A stretch of 40,068 nucleotides of DNA from NCBI GenBank assembly GCA_028289375.1, contig JANQQK010000064.1:1-40068 (forward strand), given 5' to 3'. Positions 34,308 through 40,068 of this stretch are shown one piece after another. The stretch is from Phycisphaerae bacterium. GTDB taxonomy: Bacteria; Planctomycetota; Phycisphaerae; UBA1845. A program made the position numbers and the translations under genes. How positions within the stretch are numbered: position 1 is the stretch's first letter; the number at the start of each line of letters is the position of its first letter. Under the pieces are notes generated by a model. That model was not told where the DNA came from and did not search any database. It worked only from the letters and a program-made list of their open reading frames with translations.

Positions 34308-35537
34308 TCAAGTTTCCTCGGTGAGACGCGCACGTGGATCGGTCCCGTGGCCGCTCGTCATCGCCTCCGGCAGCACATCACTGAACCACTGCAGTTCCTT
34401 CGTAATGCTGTCGGACAAGTGCGTTTGGCGCAATTCTTCAGGGAGTACGCTCCACGCGTACGTCTCCACCTCGAAATGCGACAACCCGGGCATCTCACGA
34501 CCCGCTGCCTGCAGACATTCGAGTATCTCTTTTCTGGAGGTCCGCAATAGGCCAAATCGCTCGAGATGGATCGGCACATGGAAGTGAACGCGCCATTGTC
34601 CGGTCAGCGTTCCTGGGTCTTCGATTGTCTCCAACGCTCGTGGCAGGTCGTCAAAGAAGATCGGAGCAGCAGCCGGTGACGACTGTACAACCGTTTGATG
34701 CAGATAGCGATCTTCGGCAAACGAGCGAAGCTGATCCAATGCATCGGAACGTTGCTCCGGCGCAATCTCTTCAAACGGCAGGATGATCGCAGAGGAAACC
34801 TGCACCTTGCCGACGGATATGCCCGCCGCGCTCAGCCTTCTAAACGCGTCCGCCTGCTCTTCGAACATGACGGCTGAATGACAGATGTCGTGACAGACAC
34901 GAATGTGCCGCCGAATCTCTGCTTCGTCACCATCGGCAAGCAAGTGAGCTTCAAAGTAGCGAACGACATCGTCCGCCCGGTCTAGGACACAACCTGGCTC
35001 CGGTTCCAGGCACAAGTAAATGAGCCTGCCGGTTGCGTCTTCCAGGCGTGCGAGATGCTCCGCAACCGTACGCAAGTTTGCCGCTGCGGCAGATAGTTGA
35101 TCGCCGGTTGGCGTTGGCGTTCCCCATTGAATCGGCAGGGTCGATATGCTGCCGTCCATGCCCGCTGGCAGGAGCGTGTCGAGGACTCCGATCAAATCGA
35201 GCGTGTAGTCAACCCGTGCCTGTTCACACCACGTCGGCTTATAGACCTCGTACTTGACGACCGGTTGATGAAAATCACCGTACGGAAATCCGTTGAGCGT
35301 AAAAGGGGCCAAGCCAGCCTCACCCAACCATGTCGCGAACGCTACGCCCTGCCCCTCTTCGCGTAACCTGCGCGCAGTTGCTGCAGAAAGCCAAAGTCCA
35401 ATGCCCAGCCGACCATCCGGGACAAACTCCTCTCTGACCGCCACCGCGTGCTGTTGAAGATTCGCCCGCGTCGATTCCAGGTCCGCACCAGCGTGGACGT
35501 TCGTGCAATAACCGATCTGGATCGCTGGGTTGATCAT
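34308..35537 (-). CDS. eboE: EboE-like TIM-barrel metabolite traffic protein
   Basis: About 409 residues resembling EboE, the xylose-isomerase-like TIM-barrel member of the ebo cluster. That cluster takes part in exporting small-molecule precursors to the periplasm, for example scytonemin monomer in cyanobacteria. Visible family features are IGYCTNVHAGADLE at the N-terminus, LNGFPYGDFH, VKYEVYKPTW, SISTLPIQWG, LCLEPEPGC, ICHSAVMFEE and WRVHFHVPIHLE, carrying the acidic and histidine residues expected at the barrel mouth. ATG at 35537 is preferred because the family starts just before IGYCTN; a TTG at 35588 is the longer alternative. None of eboA-D or eboF is in the window, so it is an orphan here. 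Substrate unknown. Confidence 0.85.
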   Translation of the reverse strand: MINPAIQIGYCTNVHAGADLESTRANLQQHAVAVREEFVPDGRLGIGLWLSAATARRLREEGQGVAFATWLGEAGLAPFTLNGFPYGDFHQPVVKYEVYKPTWCEQARVDYTLDLIGVLDTLLPAGMDGSISTLPIQWGTPTPTGDQLSAAAANLRTVAEHLARLEDATGRLIYLCLEPEPGCVLDRADDVVRYFEAHLLADGDEAEIRRHIRVCHDICHSAVMFEEQADAFRRLSAAGISVGKVQVSSAIILPFEEIAPEQRSDALDQLRSFAEDRYLHQTVVQSSPAAAPIFFDDLPRALETIEDPGTLTGQWRVHFHVPIHLERFGLLRTSRKEILECLQAAGREMPGLSHFEVETYAWSVLPEELRQTHLSDSITKELQWFSDVLPEAMTSGHGTDPRARLTEET

Positions 35538-36029
35538 GGGCGATGGATCCACGGATGACTGCTTGATTCGACAAACCTCGTTGGTCAACAGGCGTTACAC
35601 GGATACGCCGGTTCCGCACCGCACTTGGCGAGTGAGGGTACCCGCGGCCAGTGCATTGGCAAGTGTACTGCGTCCGTGCTCAAGTCCTCAACATTGTTGG
35701 TACGTCCCCGCGACCTGGTTCTTCATGGTGCGACCTGTGCAACGTCAGACCACTCGGAGTATTGCGCTCGTGAGTGCCTTCGTTTCAACAGTCCGCCCTC
35801 TGCGCTCGCAGGAATTCCTCGACGCCGTCCGTAAGCACCTGCCCGATCGGCTTCACACGGAGGCATAGCACTCTTCGAACGTACCGTCAGATTGCACCGT
35901 GAAGAACTTGCGTGGAAATGACGTTCTGAATCTGGGGTGTGCCGGTAACGAGCCATCGATGGGCGCATCGTATCATCAGCAAGGGCTTCAAACACGGCGG
36001 ATACGCGTAACAAATAGCCCAACAGCGCC
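35538..36029. other. Intergenic region, 492 bases, no supported gene
   Basis: It separates the EboE-like gene from the second kinase gene, both on the minus strand. Several short frames look weakly protein-like: a 43-codon minus-strand frame with an in-frame TGA (35595-35726) and an open stretch ending at 35853. None has a good start signal. It may contain remnants of a decayed gene and should carry the eboE promoter. No terminator or RNA fold stands out. Confidence 0.5.
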
Positions 36030-38939
36030 CTAGCCCGAAGGCTCGGCCAGTGCGGTCTCGTCAGGCAGAGATTGCCACTTGGCCATCTCCGCTGGTCTTC
36101 CCCAAAGTTCGTAGAGCTTCACAAGGCGTGCTCGCGCATCCTCAACGCAGCCAGCGCCAGCCACGGGAGGAATGGTCGCTTTCTGCGCAACCAACGCAGT
36201 GTAGCTCTCGGTCAACAGCTTCTCGGCCACTGCGTAGTCATGAAGCGCGGTGAGCGCCTCGCCGAGCTGGCTTCGCGCACGGTTGGTCAACCAGTGCTTC
36301 ATCGAAATCCCCGTCCGCAGGTCCACGCATTCCTGCCAGGCGTCTCGAGCGCTTTCGAATCGTCCTTGCTGATAATGTGTATGGCCCAACTGTTCGAGTG
36401 TCTGGGCAACAAGTCCCGGTTGCGATGGCTTGAGTCCGCGTCGAACCGCAAGCAACCCGTCGCACAACGACTCAGCTTCAACCGGCTGCTTCAACGCCAG
36501 CAGCGAATCGATCAGGTTGCTTGTCGATTTCATCCTCGTTTTATGTTCCGGATTCAACTCCGATTGGCTGGCGCTATGTGCCTCGCGCAAGATCGAGTTT
36601 GCGTCTGATGGGCGACCAATATTGAGCAACAAGACGCCGAGGTTGTTCATGGCCAAGATGGTCGAAGCGTGTGTATCCCCATGCTTACGCCTGCTCGAAT
36701 CGAGGACGGAATGAGCGATGGGCTCTGCCTCATCGAAGCGATGTGCCTTGAAGAGCGCACTCATCAAGTTGTTCCGCACCGTGATGGTCCGCGTATGGTC
36801 CTTGCCTGATACTTTCTCGCGAGTTTCAAGGAGTTGCGCAAAGCATGCGAGGGCCTCGTCGGTCTTCTCCATTCTCAGCAGCAACGCACAATACGTATTC
36901 TGCCGATTCATCGTGCTGGAATCGCGGACGCCCAGTGTGCGCTTCGACCCTTCGAGAGCGGCGGCAAGCAATTGCTCCGCCTCGTTGAGGTCGCCGAGTT
37001 CCATGCGTACGGCAGCGAGGCTACCCATCGTCACAAGAACGTAGCGGTGATCGAGGCCATACTTGCTCAGCTGCCTCGCGAAGATTTCGCGATACAGCTT
37101 TTCTGCTTCGGCCAGATGCCCCATTCTCCGGTAAGTCTGTGCCAAGCCACGCATCGACTGAATCGTGAGGTAGTGATCGGGAGCGAGAAGTTCACTCCGA
37201 GTATCCAGCGATGCACGGTACTGTTCAGCCGCAGCATCAAGATAGCCCAGCCGCTTGTACATCTGAGCAACGCTGCGGCGAAGCCGCGCGTCGGTCAGCG
37301 GGTCGTCATCAAGTCGCTTCTCGATGAGCTGCAGTGCGCGGTCGGCGAAGGTCCTGCTGAGCACGGCACGCGCGACGTTGCTGCCGTTGGCCCGATTGAA
37401 CGCCCGATCCACCACGACAGCTTCTTCGGCGATGGCGGCATCATCCGACTCAGCATCGTCCCAGGCTCTTTGCAACTCGTTTCGAAGCTCCATCATAAGT
37501 GTCTTACCAAAGTCGTTCGCACTCAGGTTGCGCAACAGCCTCGCCTGAAACCTGGCGACGTCGTTCGTGTTGTCACGTTCATCATCTGCCTGCTTCCTGG
37601 CCGCGATGGCTTCGTCACGCTGGCGCGTCGCTTCTACCAGGAAATAGCCCGTACCAATCAGGCCGATGACAAGAGCAGCAAATGTGGCGAACAGTCCACC
37701 AACCAAGCCGCGATTTCGACGTGCGAATTTGCGAACCTGGTACATCATGCTTGCGGGACGAGCCACAATGGGTTCATCCCCCAGGACACGACGAAGGTCC
37801 GCCGCCAACTCCGCCGCCGACGCGTAACGATACTCCGGGTCCTTTTCCAGGGCTTTTCCGATGATCGTTTCCACGTCGCCGCGAAGTGCACGATCAACCG
37901 AACTCGCTGAGTTGGGTTCGTCGTCACAAATGATCCGCGCCGCTTCAGCCACCGATTTGCCGTCGAGATCCAGTGGCAAACGGTTGGTCAGGACTTCGAA
38001 CAAAACCACGCCGAGAGCGTAAACGTCGCAACGGGTGTCCACCTTGCTCGAATCGCCCTGTATCTGCTCCGGACTCATGTAGGCCAGTGTGCCAATCAAC
38101 TGCCCAATGTCCGTCTGCATCGTCGTGGCCTGAAGATCGCTGTTGGTAATACGCGCTACACCGAAATCGAGAATCTTGGGTTGACCGATCAGATCCACAT
38201 TGGTGGCGGATCCCGACGATTTACTGCTCAGCGATGCCTCCGTACTGTGCGCGAGGACGAGAATGTTCGCAGGCTTGAGATCGCGGTGAATAATGCCCTT
38301 CTGATGAGCGTGGTGTACCGCATCACACACGCGCGCCATCAATTCAAGTCGCTGACGAATCGTCAGGCCATTCGCGCGGACGTGCACGGAGATGCGTTCG
38401 CCTGCTATCAACTCCATGGCGAAGAACGGTTCAAGATAACCGTCCACGTCGACCATGCCCGACTCGTAAATGTGTGCGATGCCCGCGTGCTGAAGCTGCC
38501 CAAGAACAAACGCTTCACGCTCAAGACGTCTGATCAAACCATCAGAAATGTGTCCGGCACGAATCACTTTGAGCGCCACCCGACGCTTCGGCGACTCCTG
38601 CTCAGCCTCATATACGACGCCCATTCCGCCGCGGCCGATTTCTCGAACGATCCTGAACCGCCCGATGTACATCGGGATTTGTTCACGTATCTTCCGTGGC
38701 GTGTCGTCAACCTGACCGATGATCTTCTCGGCAAACAGGACAGGTCCTTCACCCTTCTCAATCGCCGCGATGACCTCGCAATCATCTTTCTCATGCTGAA
38801 GCAATGATTCGACTTCGCTTCGTAGTTCGGCATCGTCATGGCAGAGCTTGCTGATCAGCGCCTCACGTTCGTGACGCTCAGCGGTCCGCACAACGTCGAT
38901 GATCTCCATGACTCTCTCGAAGCGGTCCCTGGCAGTCAT
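36030..38939 (-). CDS. Membrane Ser/Thr protein kinase with TPR sensor domain (copy 2)
   Basis: 969 residues with the same design as the kinase at 15633-18425. The kinase domain is at about 93-390: IGRGGMG at 101-107, K124, HRDLKPAN at 218-225, DFG at 258-260 and AYMSPEQ in the activation segment. A serine-rich insertion lies between the catalytic loop and DFG. The membrane helix is at about 411-435. A polar coiled stretch (RDEAIAARKQADDERDN) and then about 500 residues of tetratricopeptide repeats follow. All catalytic residues are intact. The ATG at 38939 overlaps the sigma factor stop as ATGA, so the two are translated together. It probably phosphorylates and activates the partner sigma factor in response to an envelope signal; this is inferred from the known behaviour of the group. 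Confidence 0.93.
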   Translation of the reverse strand: MTARDRFERVMEIIDVVRTAERHEREALISKLCHDDAELRSEVESLLQHEKDDCEVIAAIEKGEGPVLFAEKIIGQVDDTPRKIREQIPMYIGRFRIVREIGRGGMGVVYEAEQESPKRRVALKVIRAGHISDGLIRRLEREAFVLGQLQHAGIAHIYESGMVDVDGYLEPFFAMELIAGERISVHVRANGLTIRQRLELMARVCDAVHHAHQKGIIHRDLKPANILVLAHSTEASLSSKSSGSATNVDLIGQPKILDFGVARITNSDLQATTMQTDIGQLIGTLAYMSPEQIQGDSSKVDTRCDVYALGVVLFEVLTNRLPLDLDGKSVAEAARIICDDEPNSASSVDRALRGDVETIIGKALEKDPEYRYASAAELAADLRRVLGDEPIVARPASMMYQVRKFARRNRGLVGGLFATFAALVIGLIGTGYFLVEATRQRDEAIAARKQADDERDNTNDVARFQARLLRNLSANDFGKTLMMELRNELQRAWDDAESDDAAIAEEAVVVDRAFNRANGSNVARAVLSRTFADRALQLIEKRLDDDPLTDARLRRSVAQMYKRLGYLDAAAEQYRASLDTRSELLAPDHYLTIQSMRGLAQTYRRMGHLAEAEKLYREIFARQLSKYGLDHRYVLVTMGSLAAVRMELGDLNEAEQLLAAALEGSKRTLGVRDSSTMNRQNTYCALLLRMEKTDEALACFAQLLETREKVSGKDHTRTITVRNNLMSALFKAHRFDEAEPIAHSVLDSSRRKHGDTHASTILAMNNLGVLLLNIGRPSDANSILREAHSASQSELNPEHKTRMKSTSNLIDSLLALKQPVEAESLCDGLLAVRRGLKPSQPGLVAQTLEQLGHTHYQQGRFESARDAWQECVDLRTGISMKHWLTNRARSQLGEALTALHDYAVAEKLLTESYTALVAQKATIPPVAGAGCVEDARARLVKLYELWGRPAEMAKWQSLPDETALAEPSG

Positions 38940-39535
38940 GAGCGTTCCCCGTCGCTGAGCTCTCGATTCAGCCAGAGTCGTGCCCGATGCCAATGACGCT
39001 CGACCGTCCGCAAGGGCTCGTCCAGAACATGTGCGACTTCATCCATGGTGAGTCCGCCAAAGAAGCGCAACTCAACGAGTCGCGCGAGGCCTTCGTCGAG
39101 AGTCTTGAGCTTCTCCAGCACTTCGTCCAACGCGACAAGATCCAATCTGGGGCCCATCGATGGTGTGGCAAGCTGATCAATCGAAAGATCTTCACGCACG
39201 CCACCGCGTTTCAACGCCTTCTTTGAACGGGCGTAGTTCATCAGAATCTGGCGCATGGCCTTCGCAGCCACGGCATTGAAATGTGCGCGGCTATTGTATG
39301 AACCTTGCCCCTTCACCAACTTCAGGTACGCCTCGTGAACGAGCGCCGTCGGTTGCAGCGTGTGATTCCCGCGTTGTCGCTGAAAGTAGCCACCAGCCAG
39401 GACACGTAGCTGCTCGTAAACGAGCGGAAGGAGTTCATCGGCTGCGTCGTGATCCCCGTCACCCAGCCGGGCCAGCAATAGTGTTGCGTCACCACCCAAC
39501 CCTTCGTCTCCAATGCTGTTCGGTTCGTCGCTCAT
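38936..39535 (-). CDS. ECF RNA polymerase sigma factor (copy 2, kinase-linked group)
   Basis: 199 residues, paralogous to the sigma factor at 18422-19027. LLPLVYEQLRVLAGGYFQRQ and LQPTALVHEAYLKLV fall in region 2. A basic linker with YARSKKALKRGG follows, then FGGLTMDEVAHVLDEPLRTVERHW in region 4. Differences in the region 4 recognition helix (EPLRTVERHW against VSTRTVEKNW) suggest similar but not identical promoters. The start is ATG at 39535. It is divergent from a lipoprotein gene across 256 bases, the same layout as copy 1 and the giant-protein operon. Confidence 0.92.
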   Translation of the reverse strand: MSDEPNSIGDEGLGGDATLLLARLGDGDHDAADELLPLVYEQLRVLAGGYFQRQRGNHTLQPTALVHEAYLKLVKGQGSYNSRAHFNAVAAKAMRQILMNYARSKKALKRGGVREDLSIDQLATPSMGPRLDLVALDEVLEKLKTLDEGLARLVELRFFGGLTMDEVAHVLDEPLRTVERHWHRARLWLNRELSDGERS

Positions 39536-39791
39536 GGCTGTGAGTGTAGATTCTAGGTCATGACTCGCCTACGCCCAAAAACATGAACTTTCTGGCCACG
39601 TTAAGTAATGCATTTGCAGAGGCTTACGAGAAAATCGGCAAAACGCTGTCGAGAGTTTGGCGGACGCCACCCGGTACCGGTGTGTTCCTAAGTAACGGGG
39701 CATGTGTTCCCGCCGTTCCGTCGCGTTGGGCTTCAAAGTACAGGCGGGATCGATTCGTGGAGTTGGGTCGAAGACAGAAAGCGAGTTCGAT
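39536..39791. promoter_or_regulatory. Divergent intergenic region between sigma factor 2 and lipoprotein gene
   Basis: 256 bases without a supported gene. It must hold the promoters of both divergent units. A perfect 10-base palindrome, CCGGTACCGG, lies at 39671-39680. I found no obvious block shared with the 19028-19315 region by eye. Confidence 0.4.
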
Positions 39792-40068
39792 ATGTTGAGC
39801 ATGCAAAGAACCAAATGGGCCGTCACAGTGTTGCTGTTGGCGATGCTGATGCCGGGTTGTGGTGTGGACGAACTTGGTGATGGGTTGAACGGTGCGGGCA
39901 GAGGCCTGCCCAACATACTGTCGGCGCGGATCATCGGGTCCGAAACGATCCTCATCGAATTTGCAGAGCCGGCTGGCGACATGGCGGCGGACCCGGCCAA
40001 CTACGACGTTCGCGACGCCGAGCTGCAGCCAATGCTGGTCAACGGCGTCGAGCTGTCCGAGGGTGGCA
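39792..40068 (+). CDS. Exported lipoprotein with Ig-like domain, N-terminal part (runs off the window)
   Basis: The reading frame is open from ATG 39792 (or ATG 39801) to the window edge, 92 codons with no stop. The N-terminus MLSMQRTKWAVTVLLLAMLM is a signal peptide ending in a lipobox-like MPGC, so the mature protein is probably lipid-anchored at cysteine 23. After a glycine-rich linker (DELGDGLNGAGRGLP), ILSARIIGSETILIEFAEPA followed by ADPANYDV resembles the first strands of a bacterial Ig-like domain of the kind that reads V.FSEP...NY.V. The ribosome binding site is weak. It is divergent from the second sigma-kinase pair and may begin another surface-protein operon. Confidence 0.72.
   Translation, partial: MLSMQRTKWAVTVLLLAMLMPGCGVDELGDGLNGAGRGLPNILSARIIGSETILIEFAEPAGDMAADPANYDVRDAELQPMLVNGVELSEGG

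Noticed and set aside
35595..35726. Minus-strand 43-codon frame with an in-frame TGA just after a cysteine codon (selenoprotein-like)
   Set aside because: No ribosome binding site, no family match, no visible SECIS-like hairpin right after the TGA. Probably chance or a gene remnant.
35853..35972. Minus-strand open stretch reading ...FFTVQSDGTFEECYASV, followed by an overlapping short frame
   Set aside because: Looks protein-like but has no start codon in a useful place and is under 40 residues. Kept only as a possible gene remnant.
39671..39680. Ten-base palindrome CCGGTACCGG
   Set aside because: Short and without flanking symmetry; common by chance in GC-rich DNA. Mentioned only in the intergenic entry.
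39569..40000. Minus-strand 143-codon frame at the right edge
   Set aside because: Opposite the lipoprotein frame, which has a signal peptide and lipobox and stays open to the window end.

Overview
The window looks like a chromosomal segment of a planctomycete, probably from the Phycisphaerae side of the phylum. This is inferred from gene content and was not tested by a search. The signs are several membrane proteins with the C-x2-C-x-Y-x-L-x-G-L...CPEC zinc ribbon, two ECF sigma factor/Ser-Thr kinase-TPR pairs, giant secreted beta-helix proteins, dockerin-like repeats of the ...DILA...FG type, a PQQ-type propeller and an EboE homologue. GC content looks moderately high. There is one tRNA (Ala-GGC). 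I see no rRNA, CRISPR array, transposase or phage gene.

Left block (1-8031, all + strand). A tightly packed operon-like run: the end of an iron-type alcohol dehydrogenase, a HemN-like radical SAM enzyme, a chorismate-lyase-like protein, a halogenase-like flavoprotein, a DUF3311 membrane peptide, a sodium:solute symporter, a 4HBT thioesterase, a small multi-pass membrane protein and an exported PQQ-type beta-propeller. A chorismate-lyase fold (4-hydroxybenzoate chemistry), a halogenase-like flavoenzyme, a thioesterase and redox enzymes together resemble the accessory half of an aryl-polyene, flexirubin or other aromatic-lipid pathway. The ketosynthases would have to lie upstream of the window.

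Middle minus-strand block (8039-15237). A tandem array of five paralogous zinc-ribbon membrane proteins (one a double unit, one a 90-residue mini version), then a small exported protein, a Xer-type tyrosine recombinase and a UvrC-like protein that keeps the cysteine cluster and UVR motif but lacks the RNase H nuclease half. The tRNA-Ala gene follows on the + strand.

Right block (15633-40068). A Ser/Thr kinase-TPR gene and its ECF sigma factor overlap by 4 bases on the minus strand. Divergent from them is a three-gene operon of exported proteins: a 634-residue protein, a 3561-residue giant and a 478-residue protein with dockerin-like repeats and a cohesin-like sandwich. The operon ends at a strong intrinsic terminator (33451-33496). 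The giant carries three successive beta-helix units, a long beta-rich middle, an EF-hand-like loop and a C-terminal alpha-helical part that by eye recalls the pore/translocation region of Tc toxin A subunits. After the terminator come a minus-strand NTF2-like protein, an orphan EboE homologue and a second sigma-kinase pair with the same 4-base overlap. That pair is again divergent from an exported protein, a lipoprotein that runs off the right edge. The most interesting system is this giant secreted-protein operon beside twin sigma-kinase modules; the second is the chorismate-lyase/halogenase-like cluster on the left.
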